Positions 33,816-43,933 of a DNA stretch of 64,000 bases are shown in pieces (position 1 is the first letter of the stretch; every line of letters starts with the position of its first letter). The DNA is taken from assembly GCA_958510825.1 (NCBI GenBank), contig OY294048.1, positions 22,461,589-22,525,588 on the forward strand. Direction: 5' to 3'. The notes under the pieces are model-generated. The model searched no databases, was not told the origin of the DNA, and worked only from the letters and a program-made list of their open reading frames with translations. The DNA is from Brachypterus glaber (Eukaryota; Arthropoda; Insecta; Coleoptera; Kateretidae). Made by a program: the position numbers and the translations under genes.

Positions 33816-34508
33816 ATGTATTGCGTATTTACAATTTTACATATGCTATGCATGTTGCCAGAGGACAAAAAAGAGGATTACCTCTTTGCCTATATGGCAC
33901 ACTTGCTACAAAAAAAACAAGAGTTAATGGATGTGGGGATCCAAATTTCAAATCCATATTTATTGGATTTGGAGGTGTTGTTGCATTCGATAGAGTTGGA
34001 ATTGTTGCAAATACAACAGCAACAACAGCAGCGATTTCAACAGCAGCAACAACAACAACAACTAATCCAGCAGCAACAACAACAACAACAACTACTTCAG
34101 CAGCAACAACAACAACAACTAATCCAGCAGCAACAACAACAACAACAACTACTTCAGCAGCAACAACAACAACAACTACTCCAGCAGCAACAACAGCAAC
34201 AACTTGAGCAGAGGTTGCGGGAGGAGGAACTATTTCATCAGCAACAACAGCAACAGAGGTTGCAGGAAGAGCAGGATATAGAGCAGATGCTGGAAGCTAA
34301 TCAACCGAGTGAGTGGGATAGGTACTATGAATCAATCAAAGATCTTCCCATTCCTCGGGCGATTAGGGAGCATTTGCCTATAGTTCTAGCTAGGGAGGCT
34401 GCTGGTTCCCGGAAAAAAATTTATTACCCCCCAATGGTACCTCGTATCAGGACGCCGTCCATAGAGGAGAATGATGGGGATAATGAATCCAGCGGCAACG
34501 AAAACTAA
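33816..34508 (+). CDS. Glutamine-rich accessory ORF of first LTR retrotransposon
   Basis: This 230-residue open frame lies between env and the 3' LTR. I do not recognise it. Residues 1-65 look helical and amphipathic (PEDKKEDYLFAYMAHLLQKK). Residues ~66-150 are almost pure glutamine broken by L, I and F at regular intervals (QQLIQQQQ, QQLLQQQQ). The C-terminal part is charged (QPSEWDRYYESIKDLPIPR) and ends in an acidic serine-rich tail. The mixed CAA/CAG codons show internal tandem duplication. The regular leucine spacing could make a coiled coil or aggregation-prone segment. A transduced host fragment or a true accessory gene are both possible; the non-repetitive flanks suggest a real protein. 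Confidence 0.65.
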   Translation: MYCVFTILHMLCMLPEDKKEDYLFAYMAHLLQKKQELMDVGIQISNPYLLDLEVLLHSIELELLQIQQQQQQRFQQQQQQQQLIQQQQQQQQLLQQQQQQQLIQQQQQQQQLLQQQQQQQLLQQQQQQQLEQRLREEELFHQQQQQQRLQEEQDIEQMLEANQPSEWDRYYESIKDLPIPRAIREHLPIVLAREAAGSRKKIYYPPMVPRIRTPSIEENDGDNESSGNEN

Positions 34509-34662
34509 TTAATTTTTATTTTGTATTTGTATTTTTTATTTGTCTTTTAATAATAATTTGTTTTTTTTTAATAATAGTTATATATATATATATATATTTT
34601 TTTTTTTGTATTTCGTTTTTTTGTTTTTATTAATTAAATATATATAAGGATATATATTTATT

Positions 34663-34678
34663 TCTTGGGGATAAGACT
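34663..34678 (+). promoter_or_regulatory. Weak polypurine tract before 3' LTR
   Basis: CTTGGGGATAAGAC directly precedes the 3' LTR. It is the only purine-rich candidate to prime plus-strand DNA and is shorter than usual. Confidence 0.35.
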
Positions 34679-36070
34679 TGTAATGAGTGGAATTAAATTC
34701 ATTTGTTAAAAAAAAAGTAATAACTAAAAAATCCTAAATGCCGAAAATATTGTTTTTCAAAAGAGTAACATAATTTTAAAGAATAGATTTTATTTTACAA
34801 GTATTAAAAGGGCTTATTCTTATTGGCTAAGGTGTATCTTGGTGTCGCCTAGTTTTTAAGCACAAATTATATTTGGCCAATAGCTATGAAGTTAAATTTA
34901 CGAGCTGGTTGGTACTTTTGTGATTGGTGTTTGAAAGCAGGTGGTTTTGTTAGCCATGATGGCTGACATTGTAAAAATTGTCTGCTGTCTAAAAGATAAC
35001 ATAGGGATGTTAATTTATGTGACATCGTTAATTTTATGTGTTTTTGTAAAAAGGGAATAGTACTTGATTGAATCATAAATTGTCTATATGATGACATTAA
35101 TGATTCAGTTTTGGTACCATGTTTATTTCAGACAATAGGTATTAAAATACTAAGTCGTAACTTGTGTGATATTTTACATTAGTTATTGCTAGAAATAAAA
35201 ATAGGCGCCTTAAAGTCCAGATAATATTTATGTTTTTTTGACATTTATAGTTTTTAATTAATTGTTAGATTTTAAGATTTATAGTTTTTTTATTAATGGC
35301 TGCATTACAAACTTCCTATAAATACAGCTGCATTTTATTTTGATAATCAGATAGATTCATATAGAGTAAGAGTCAGATAGAGATTAGATTGAAATCCGAA
35401 ATATTGTGTTATGAAAATAACACGGGTTAAAAGAAAATAAAGAAATAATTTAAAGTGAAAGTAGTGACGGTCAAAACAAAATGCAGGCTGAAATTCCAAG
35501 AAGTTTTATTCGTAAGTACCCTAGCTTAAATTGTTTTGGAAATAATGTACTTAACGAATAAGTAATGGTGTTAAAAATGATACCTGCTAAGATAAACCCT
35601 TGTCTATTGTTAAAAAGAAAGTCTTATTTTTACATTGTAAAATCTAAGTGTTAGAACCGTTGATATTGTAAGAATTGTGACGCCGGTAAAATAAATCCTA
35701 TTATGTTTTTAAATGTTAGTTTCACTTAATTTTCACCCCTGCTGTTAAGAAAGATTAAAGAATTAAATATTTACTAAACAACCTGTAAATATTTTAGAGT
35801 TATAGTTTCTAGGTAAAAGATTATATCTAGCCGTAACCAGGTTTATTAAGGTAAACTAACCCTATGTCTCAAAGAGTATATTTTTTGACCAGAACCAATA
35901 ATACTAAGAATCAATTTAAGAACTTTAAAATGCTTTCTCCCAAAAGATTTTAAATTAACATTATCCTATCAAGACTGATCACAGAACCGACGAACCTGAA
36001 TATTTATAATGTATGTAATAACGCAGAGCTTAATTAAAATAGTGATTTATTAATAAAGCACGGCGGTACA
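34679..36070 (+). repeat. 3' LTR of first LTR retrotransposon
   Basis: Same ends and same 1392-bp length as the 5' LTR, at a constant offset of 10773. It is followed by the GTTT target duplication and then by the continuation of the interrupted pseudogene. Confidence 0.96.
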
Positions 36071-37516
36071 GTTTTAATACCCAATCTCTTCAACAATAAA
36101 TTGAAAATTGCTTTAATTATTTATCTACGTCTGCAAATCCACCAAACTGCATAGTAAGAATGGATGTGGCGCATGTTATAAAAAGAATAGTTGATTGGAA
36201 TTGTTTTTCTAAGAAAGGGCAAAATGTGGCTATTAAAGACTTTTTTATAAGATGTGTGGGTTTATTAATACAATGCACGCAAATGCGGGAGGTTAAAAAT
36301 ATTTTCAAGGATACATTAGCCGTGTCATTATCTTTAAGTGAAACCCTTGAGGCAGAAAAAAGACTGCTTAAATTAATGGAGTTAGATACTAAAAAAACAA
36401 AATGGGAAACATATTTGGGAAAGGAAATTAACATAAACGAAGATACTGACAGTGAAATAGAAATAATTGAATCGGAAAACACCAAGGATATGCTTTTTTT
36501 TAATGATAATGAAGATTATGATTCAGACTCTGAAGAACTCGATGCAGTGACAGGAATAATCATTGAAGTTAACAGTGCAGCTAAAAAACTAATAAAAACG
36601 GAGGGCAGGCCAAATCCTTACCGCTGCCCCGATTTTGAAAAAAAAATTGTTAAAAAAATTAATTATATACCATTGTTTACTTCGGTGATGGAGGATAAAG
36701 TTGCGACATCTACCTGCAGCGAAGGGTATTTTAGAATATTACAAAATTTAATATGCAAAGAAAGAGTAGCTGCAGATGTTTTTCTGAAAGAGCATATTAA
36801 AGTTATAAGGGGAGAAATGAAGCTGTTATATTCCGAAAATAAACTAAAAGAATATAAAGAAAGTAAATCATCAGAAAATGTAGAAAATTAATCGTCTGAA
36901 AATGTAGAAAATAACTTTAACGGTCATTCTTTTTTGAATAAAGTTGAAAACTGGGGTGGACTTAATTCTAACCCTGAAAAAGACAAAAAAGTAAGAGGAA
37001 AATACTTGACTAATACACGAGACATAAAGTTTAAACACGAAAAGCCAATTTTTTCCAAAAACACTCCTTTTTTAAAAAACAGACTAACTTTACCACCTGC
37101 AAAAGTTGAAGGAAAGCTGATTAAAATACTGAACACCTGTGCCTTTGATTGCCTTGCGCAAACCTTTTTAGTATTATATAGAATCTGGTCTCAATATCAC
37201 CAAATTATGGAAGAACATAGTACTGAGTTTTTTGATTTTATAAAAAATTTGTCAGAACATGGGATTAATAACAAAACGTACAATTAAAGGGCGAAAATTC
37301 TCTCGACGTATGCTGACATTGAGAATGACTTGTTAAATGCCCAAATTAATATTGGTAATTTGGCGAAAATACTTTTTAATGGAAATTTTTCGTATGAGAT
37401 AGTAGGTCACTGCGAAGCTTGCAAAAGAACAACGAAAAACAACTACGAAATCATTGACATTAATAATGGTCTATTTTACGAGGGAGGCTTAAATAATCTA
37501 CCAAGAGCAATTATAA

Positions 37517-37558
37517 TTGGTTCCGATCTATCTATAATTATAGATAGATTGGAACCAA
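37517..37558. repeat. 42-bp near-perfect palindrome inside the pseudogene
   Basis: TTGGTTCCGATCTATCTATAA is followed at once by its reverse complement with one mismatch and no loop. It lies in the C-terminal protease-like part between the two zinc-binding pairs. Confidence 0.9.
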
Positions 37559-37949
37559 GCAAATTTAAGTGCAAATTTTGCAACGCCTCAATATCAAGTA
37601 ACATTCCAATTATTGGAAATCATTTTATTATTGATATTGAGACTTTACAATATAGGCACTTAGCTCAGAATATGGGGTATAGTAAATGGTCAGGGGAATT
37701 TTCTTTGGGGGATATACCGTAGAATTAAATATTTTAAACGAGTCATATGTTATAGTGGCAGCTATTCAATATAGCGGATCACTTGAAAGTGATGATGGGA
37801 GTCATTATATAGCCTTCATTAAGAGACTTCAACCCAGTAAATGAGAGGAGTATAATGACTTGACCCAAAATGCAAAACCGTTTGAAGTTACAAGTCGAAA
37901 ATTTAAAATAAAAATGAAAATATCTCACTTAATTTACATAAAAAAATAA

Positions 37950-38351
37950 TAGTTCTTTACAAAACTAGTTTTACATGCACTTTGCTTTCCCATTTTATTT
38001 ATTCATTTTTTAATTTGTGGAAGTCTTGTATTCTTTCAAAAATTTGCATAATTGCCAAAAAAACTCGATTTCGAGCAAAAAAATTTTCTCATCACTCGGT
38101 CTATCCGGCAAACTTGTAAGCGCCATAACTTAAGAACCCTTAATAATTTTCACCACTTTTTATATTTAAAATATTTAAAAATTATTGCAATTACAATCTT
38201 CCCCCGTTACACCCGGTATAATTTTAATGAACGTATTTTAAACATTTGCATATTTTCTCAAGGGGCACTTGTCATAATAATAATAATAATACAGTTTTGA
38301 TATTTTTGGATTATTTTCTCTATAAGGTGTAGATTAAAACCTATTTACAAA
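37950..38351. other. Right flank of decayed transposon, no gene
   Basis: AT-rich with a TAA microsatellite (38273-38290). A GGGGCACTTGTCATAAT segment here weakly resembles an inverted ATTATGAC...GCCCTTG at 22285-22310, a possible terminal repeat of the decayed transposon. Confidence 0.35.
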
Positions 38352-38486
38352 TACGACGTAAAAACTTAAACGTAAAAATACAAGAAATGGAGTACGATGA
38401 TTGGTTTAATTTTAACCAACCTTGAAATTGAACCAATCAGCGTACTGCATTTCTTGTGTTTTTTACGTTTATGTTTTTACGTCGTA
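38352..38486. mobile_element. 135-bp foldback
   Basis: TACGACGTAAAAACTTAAACG on the left is matched at the right end by GTTTTTACGTCGTA; the inverted arms run through AAGAAATGGAGTACG and AACCAATCA to the centre. It abuts the CpG-rich foldback on its right. Confidence 0.8.
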
Positions 38487-38489
38487 CTC

Positions 38490-38843
38490 TAACAAACACA
38501 TAATCGTCGGCTAAGCGTCGATCGACCGTCGTATTCCGACGAATACTTAGTCGTTCCGACGTTGGAAATCGACGTCTGAACGACATCGATAGGAAACCTC
38601 GGAAGATGATCATCCGACGATGCTTTTCCGACATCGCGGCGACGTCGACCCGACATCGCGGCGACTTCGGAGCGACGTTATAAACAGAGGTCGGTCCGAC
38701 GTCGCCGCGATGTCGGATAAGCATCGTCGGAAGATCATCTCGCGAGGTTTCCTATCGATGTCGTTCAGACGTCGATTTCCAACGTCGGAACGACTAAGTA
38801 TTTGTCGGAATACGACGGTTTTCCGACGATAATGTGTTTGTTG
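38490..38843. mobile_element. CpG-rich ~354-bp foldback
   Basis: The terminal repeats TAACAAACACATAATCGTCGG / CCGACGATAATGTGTTTGTT bound arms dense in CGTCGG, CGACGT and CGCGGCGAC. The arms pair across a short centre near 38670-38690. The CpG density is far above the AT-rich surroundings. Apparent frames of 70-95 codons on both strands are by-products of the palindrome. Confidence 0.85.
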
Positions 38844-39177
38844 GGATTTGTTAATACACCCTTAAAGACTCGTACTGTCCCTTCCTAAGCAGTGGGAGCA
38901 ACACCCCTTGTCTCTCAATAAAAAAGACATCTTGAACCTGACGCGTTTGTAGTTTAACACTTTTTTCTTTAAATGGATCTGACGAAAAAAAGTTTTTTGA
39001 ACAAAAATATCATGCTATTTTATACTTAGTTTTGCAGTATATTTTTGATCCAATTTTTGATAGAAACAAAACAGGTTATACAAGCAAAAATGGTTATTAT
39101 TTTTAAACAGGAGGATCAGAATATGTATATGTATATATTTTTTTTGACTGTATTGTAGGTTTAAAAATTAAAAATAT
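38844..39177. other. Spacer, no gene seen
   Basis: About 330 bp of ordinary AT-rich sequence between two foldbacks. Confidence 0.4.
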
Positions 39178-39496
39178 GGTGTACTCACATCTCTACTGGT
39201 TTACATCTCTGCTCTTTCACATCTCTACTCTTTTACTGATCTCCTCTTTTACTTCTCTATTCGTTTATTTGACGTCTCTGTATATAAGTTTCATTATTTT
39301 TATTGATAGACACTGTAAATATGTCATAATTTTTAATTTGTTAGGTTATAATTACGTCAATTATGACATATATTCAGTGTGTTCTAATAAAAATAATTAC
39401 ATTTATATACAGGGACGTCAAATAAACGAGTAGAGAAGTAAAAGAGTAGAGATGTGAAAGAGCAGAGATGTAAACGAGTAGAGATGTGAGTGCGCC
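39178..39496. mobile_element. Foldback with internal CATCTCTAC tandem repeats in its arms
   Basis: The left arm repeats ACATCTCTACTCTTT-like units about six times; the right arm has the complement (GAGTAGAGATGTGAAAG). The centre contains a second inverted pair ACTGTAAATATGTCATAATT / AATTATGACATATATTCAGT. Subterminal tandem repeats within inverted arms are typical of FB-type foldback elements. Confidence 0.8.
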
Positions 39497-39543
39497 AAAA
39501 ATATTAATATTGTAACTAATCAAATAAATTGATAGAAATAAAG

Positions 39544-40223
39544 GGCCTTTCAGCAAAAGGTTTCATTTTAAATTAAGAGAAAATGCAGTATTTTTGTGAA
39601 AAGGGGGTATATTTTTATTTTAATTCAAAGTACAAACTCGGAGGTTACTAATGGAACACAATATCTTCCAAATGCTTTTCTTACAGACGGTCATTCTTTT
39701 GCTAAAATTTTTTATTACGTTTTCACATAATTGCGGCAATATTTTGCGAATAACAGCTCTGATGTTGTCTTTGAGCACTTGAATCGTTTTTGGAGCATTG
39801 GCGTGGACCTTATCTTTAACGTAACCCAAAAGAAAAAAGTCTAATGGTGTCTTGGTCTAATGGTGTTAAATCGCACGATTTCTACAATTTGAAAAATCAC
39901 ACGTCCAGGAAAATTTTCATGAAATAGAGCCATTATTTCACCAGCTGTGTGGCATGTTGCATTGTCTTGCTGGAAATAAACGACGTCCACATCCATAGCA
40001 AAAATTTCGGGCTTACCAAAAAATTATGCGAAATAGTGATGAAAAATCAAAATCAAAAGAATGACTGTCTGTAAGAAAAGCCGAGGCGGAGATTTGGACG
40101 ATATTGGGTTCCATTACTAATCTCCAAATCTGTACTTCAGATTAAAGTAAAAATATACCCGCTTTTCACAAAAATGCTCTATTTTTCTCTTAATTTAAAA
40201 TTAAACCTCTTGTTGAAAGACCC
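39544..40223. mobile_element. Internally deleted Tc1/mariner-like element with ~165-bp inverted arms
   Basis: Arms 39544-39705 and about 40055-40223 begin GGGCCTTTCAGCAAAAGG and are ~80% identical in inverse. Each arm includes the 3' end of a transposase ORF, so the right arm is an inverted duplicate of the transposase end. The unit is non-autonomous. Confidence 0.75.
39620..39996 (-). pseudogene. C-terminal fragment of a Tc1/mariner-like transposase
   Basis: Reading the minus strand, FQQDNATCHTA carries the likely second catalytic aspartate and TPLDFFLLGYVKDKVHA the third. The tail NIRAVIRKILPQLCENVIKNFSKRM matches the C-terminus of an insect mariner-related transposase. The first catalytic aspartate and the DNA-binding part are absent, and stops lie between the two motifs, with a local duplication of TCTAATGGTGT near 39842-39866. 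It is a dead fragment within a foldback-like unit. Confidence 0.8.
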
Positions 40224-40267
40224 GTTGTACACTAGGCACAACAATTAAAGGATATAAAATAATTATT

Positions 40268-40880
40268 GGGTGATTTTCAACTTGGCGAAAAATGGTCTTA
40301 GAGTAATGATAAAAAATAAAATTAAAGCTTAGAGTTCCTAGTTTTAACATCCTGGGTTTAAATATTTTTATCATTGACCGTTCCTTTAATTTCAGCAGTC
40401 AAAAAGCTCTGTACGATTATATGCTTAGTTATCGAAGTTAAAAATTACACTTTTTAATAATTAATTCATTAATTACTCGGGAACTATGGTATGCTTTGGT
40501 TCTAAAAACTTTGAAGTATCTATAAGATATTTTTATTGTTTTTTGATAAAAAAAAATCTTAATGAGTAATTAATTATCAAATTTATAAGTGTAATTTTTG
40601 CTTTTAACATCGACAACTGAACATAAAACAATCGCACAGACCTCTTGGACCACTTAAATGAAAGAAGAAAAATCAAGGTAAAAGAGGTTTCAGATGAAAT
40701 TACAAAAAAACAATATTGAAGACAGCAAAAATTAAAAAAAAAAATGATCGCAGTATCAGAAATAGATAACGGTTAATGATAGAAATAATAAAACTAGAGA
40801 ATTGACACTTCAATTTATTTTTCTTTATCATTGCACTACGGCCATTTTTTTCCAAGTTACAGTCTTTTAAAAATCACCTA
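40268..40880. mobile_element. ~610-bp foldback, old
   Basis: GGGTGATTTTCAACTTGGCG (40268) and TCTTAGAGTAATGATAA are matched in inverse near 40815-40880 at about 75-80% identity. An internal inverted pair around TTAATAATTAATTCATTAATTACTC (40455) and GAGTAATTAATTATCAA (40563) supports a long fold. Confidence 0.6.
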
Positions 40881-40904
40881 AAAATGTAGGATTGACTAAG
40901 TTTA

Positions 40905-41018
40905 CACATAGCCCTAACTACCAGTATTTATAACTATCATTCTCTCTTTCTCTAAAACTTGACAAAAAGGGACAAACTGCTGTCGGATTTTATAAATACC
41001 GGTAGTTAGCTCTACGTG
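40905..41018. mobile_element. 114-bp MITE
   Basis: CACATAGCCCTAACTACCAG...TATAAA on the left and TATAAATACCGGTAGTTAGC...ACGTG on the right are 28-bp inverted repeats with a few mismatches. Confidence 0.75.
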
Positions 41019-41638
41019 CCTAGTGTACTTTTCGATATTTTTTCAAGCAAATTTTCTGCGTTTTATTTATTACATTATTCAGAGAGCCTGCGCTAGAATA
41101 ATATTATGCAGTAGTTTCGAATCGTCAAAAAACGTCCTGGACATTAATTAATCCGATCGACTTTTCTCTTAATTTTCAGGAAAAATCAGATTTCACTAGA
41201 GGAAGATCCCTTCAAAAACAAAAAAGTTATGGGGGGGGTTAAACTGTAATAAAATCGAAAAAAGCTAAAAGAAAATTCCTATTAACCTATCTTTTTAAGG
41301 AAAAATTAATTTTATTGTAAGGATTATTTTCAGATAGGAAAACTTTTCTTAGCCGGGCAGCATAGGTATAGTAGCCATAGTTCCTTTCCATACTCGTTTC
41401 AGTATTAGACCATCTTCAAAGAAAACCTAACACTAATCTAATCTAACTTTCTATGGTAAGTCCCTATAATTTCCCGAACAGACCAATCTTACGACTGACC
41501 GACCGATTTTTTTTTGCTCAAAATTGATTTATATATAAAACGTCATAAAAATACCCGAAACAAATTTTAAAACTTTTGCACGAATGCAAGGCTTTCCCAA
41601 AGTTTTGAATATTTTAAAAATGGGAAAGCAAATTGATA
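41019..41638. other. AT-rich spacer, no gene
   Basis: No coding or structural signal is supportable; it holds a G8 run at 41231-41238. Confidence 0.4.
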
Positions 41639-43830
41639 ATTTGATACTAAGCAACTCAAGTTTTATGTTAAAAATTAAATGATGATCAAAAGTTTGGTTA
41701 GAATAATTTTCCCGGCTTAAGTTATATAGTGTTATACTGTATATGTATTGTCTTAAAATCTGGGAAAGTTAAAAGCCTCTGGAGTCGTCGTCTTTGGACG
41801 TTATGTCATTTTTTTGAGGGCACTAACGTCTACTAACGACAAAGAACTCGTATATGCTTTAATCGAGGCTTTAATAATATACACTTTTTTTGTTCACTTT
41901 TTCGGAGCCCTGAGGTGAGCCTCATAATAAAGGCTGAGGAGAGTTTGATTGGGCACTAACCTCTACCAACGCTAGAGAGCTCCTATATGCGAAAAAAACG
42001 AATATAATTCTTTTAGTTTTGTTAGTGTGACGGTTTAAAATTATCAACTTGGAGGTGACCCTGAGAGTTAACCTTTGGGGATGGAGAAAAAAAATTCTGG
42101 GCACTAACAGGCACTAACGAAATGCTTTCGAGTGATAAACAAAAAAAATCGAAAAAATCGTTATTTCTCTTTTGTGAAGAACAGGTGTTTTTTTCCCCAA
42201 CCTTATAGTCGAGAACCAAAGGGGAACTAACGAAACCAATTGGGGCACTAACCTTTCTAGGGGGTCCCCTTTTAGGAAAGGACCCTTATTTCGTAAGTGC
42301 CCCATCTTCATGGCCAGGTTCACACGACCGGTTCTAACTGCAGTAGCAATGCTAAACACTAGATTTTTATAATTAATAAAATTCTTGATATTTTTTATAT
42401 TTTCGGGTAACTTGTTAAAGGCCGATATACACGCATATAAGCATCCCTTCTCAAATTGGGCTAATCTATGAAGTGGAAAATTAAAATTAACATTTCTTAA
42501 ACTGCTTCCAGGCATATGAGAAAAAATATGTTTATTTTTAAAAATAAAAATAAGCAGTTTATAGAGATACACAGCTACAACAGTCAAAATATTATTTCTT
42601 CTAAAGTGCCCCCTACACGTTTTATTGTATTTTAAATTTAACATTGTTCTAATGGTGCGTTTCTGAATTACAAAGATGTCCTCTACATTGCTACCCTGTT
42701 CCCAGAAAATTATACCAAATTTCAACAAGGATTGGAAATTTGAATGGTAGACTATTTTCATTGTTTCAAGGTTTACGTAGTTTTTCAGCACACGGAGGGA
42801 ATACAAGGTTTTGTTAAGTTTCCCACCCAATTCTTCCAGGTGCAAGTTCCAGTCAAGATTTTCATCCAGAACCAAACCCAAAAATTTGGCACTGGAAGAA
42901 GTCTTGACAATGGCATCATCGAATGGCACATGGCACGGAGTAGTAAAATTCGACCTAGAAGTTTTAAAAAATATTATATTTGTTTTATCTTTATTTAGAA
43001 TTAACTTATTTTTGAGAAACCACTTGAGTACCTCTTTAATACAGGATTCCAGTTTTTCAATAATAATTTCAAATGTTTTACCTTAGAATTAGGTTGGTGT
43101 CATCAGCGAAATTTACTAGTGTGCCAAATGCCGCCAATGATGCCACGTCATTTATAAACATTAAAAATAGGTAAGGCCCTATAACGCCACCCTGAGCTAT
43201 TCCCACCGGCACTGTTACAGGTTCTGAAATGTCTGTTTGTCCCTCTTTAACGACCTCAATGCGTTGCGATCTATTTTCCAGGTATGACTTTATCCACTCC
43301 AGTGATATTCCCCTCACTCCATATCTTTCGAGTTTTGTTATTAGAAGTTTATGGTCTATTGTTTCATAGGCTTTTGATAAGTCCAAAAAAATGCCTATAA
43401 TTATCTCAAGTTGCTCAAAACCCGAAAGTATGTCCTGAGTGAAATTATGCACTGCAGTGTTTATAGATCTCTTTTTTAGGTATCCATGTTGAAAATCGTT
43501 AAAGAGGTTGTTTTCAATGAAAAAGTCCACAATTCTATTAGCCATTGCCTTTTCAAAAATCTTTGAAAAAACCGATAGTAGATCGATTGGCCTATAATTT
43601 TCCATTAGTGTTGGGTCACCCTTTTTATGAATAGGTATAACCTTAGCCACCTTTAGTCTATCCGGAAAAACACCATGTATGCAGGAATTATTTACAATAA
43701 ACGCCAGAGGTTCACATATTTCGGAAATGCAATACCTGACTATATTCGATGCTACCATTTTAAATTGAGCACCAAATGCTTTGGTAAATAATAAATTACT
43801 AACCCTACCAATAGGGTGTAAAGTACTTTA
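41639..43830 (-). mobile_element. 5'-truncated LINE (non-LTR retrotransposon)
   Basis: The minus-strand unit contains part of the reverse transcriptase, the C-terminal part and a ~470-bp 3' non-coding region rich in GTTAGTGCC-type motifs. Its left end (41639) is set by where similarity to the copy at 21100-21790 stops; its right end by loss of coding signal near 43830. The endonuclease and 5' regions are missing. Confidence 0.85.
42114..43758 (-). pseudogene. LINE reverse transcriptase and C-terminal region, frameshifted
   Basis: On the minus strand, 43758-43078 encodes RT fingers and palm: NYRPIDLLSVFSKIFEKAM, FLDLSKAYETIDH, GGVIGPYLFLMFINDV and the catalytic FADD box. A TAA near 43078 stops this frame. 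The protein continues in another frame (42929-42114 and some codons before it) with thumb and C-terminal sequence (KFLGLVLDENLDWNLHLE). One frameshift near 43075 is enough to explain the break. The RT type fits the jockey/CR1/Rex group; I cannot place the clade exactly. There is no apurinic endonuclease domain, so the copy is dead. Confidence 0.85.
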
Positions 43831-43837
43831 TATAGCA

Positions 43838-43920
43838 TATATAAAAATTTCGAAAAACTAAAATGCTTGGTGTATTTTTTCTTTTTTGCCTAAAAAACAA
43901 TTGTGTAAAATTACACATCA
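43838..43920 (+). repeat. Dispersed repeat copy A (ATTTTCGAAAAACTAAAATGCTTGG)
   Basis: TATAGCATATATAAAAATTTCGAAAAACTAAAATGCTTGG recurs in the same orientation at about 45604-45690. No coding sequence. Confidence 0.7.
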
Positions 43921-43933
43921 ATCAGAAAATAAA

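Larger units (their letters stand above)
23906..36070 (+). mobile_element. Ty3/gypsy-type LTR retrotransposon with envelope-like and Q-rich ORFs (12,165 bp)
   Basis: Two 1392-bp LTRs (TG...CA) bound gag, pol, an envelope-like gene and a fourth glutamine-rich frame, all on the plus strand and all open. The target duplication is GTTT (23902-23905 and 36071-36074). LTR length is the same on both sides and I saw no difference where I compared them by eye, so the insertion is recent. Gene order gag-pro-RT-RNaseH-integrase places it in Ty3/gypsy. It split an already decayed transposase gene. Confidence 0.95.
22587..37949 (+). pseudogene. Decayed MULE/NOF-like transposase with USP-like C-terminus, split by an LTR retrotransposon
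   Basis: One ancestral frame of about 1060 codons is visible at 22587-23905 and 36075-37949. The parts are in phase once the 12.2-kb LTR element and one GTTT copy are discounted. It is broken by in-frame stops at 23043, 23286, 36097, 36889, 37285 and 37842 and by a frameshift near 37718; the last stop is at 37947. The centre has likely DDE-type acidic residues in SISIDATGP (codon 23658) and TTDDAKALL (23865), with downstream motifs (MDVAHVIKRIVDW) that I associate with insect NOF/foldback-type MULE proteins. An upstream TCTECGSHF segment may bind zinc. The C-terminal third resembles a C19 deubiquitinase: a cysteine box NTCAFDCLAQTF, zinc-binding CEAC and CKFC pairs, and a histidine box GSHYIAFIKR. 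The fused architecture is inferred from motifs only. Confidence 0.7.

Noticed and set aside
33821..34207. 128-codon threonine/alanine-rich frame overlapping the Q-rich ORF
   Set aside because: It is the shifted reading of the CAA/CAG repeat; the Q frame has better non-repetitive ends and the TATA box.
22285..38285. Terminal inverted repeat of the decayed transposon (ATTATGAC...GCCCTTG pair)
   Set aside because: Match is short with a gap; not enough to set boundaries.
38437..38832. Arginine-rich frames on both strands
   Set aside because: They arise from the CpG-rich palindrome and mirror each other.
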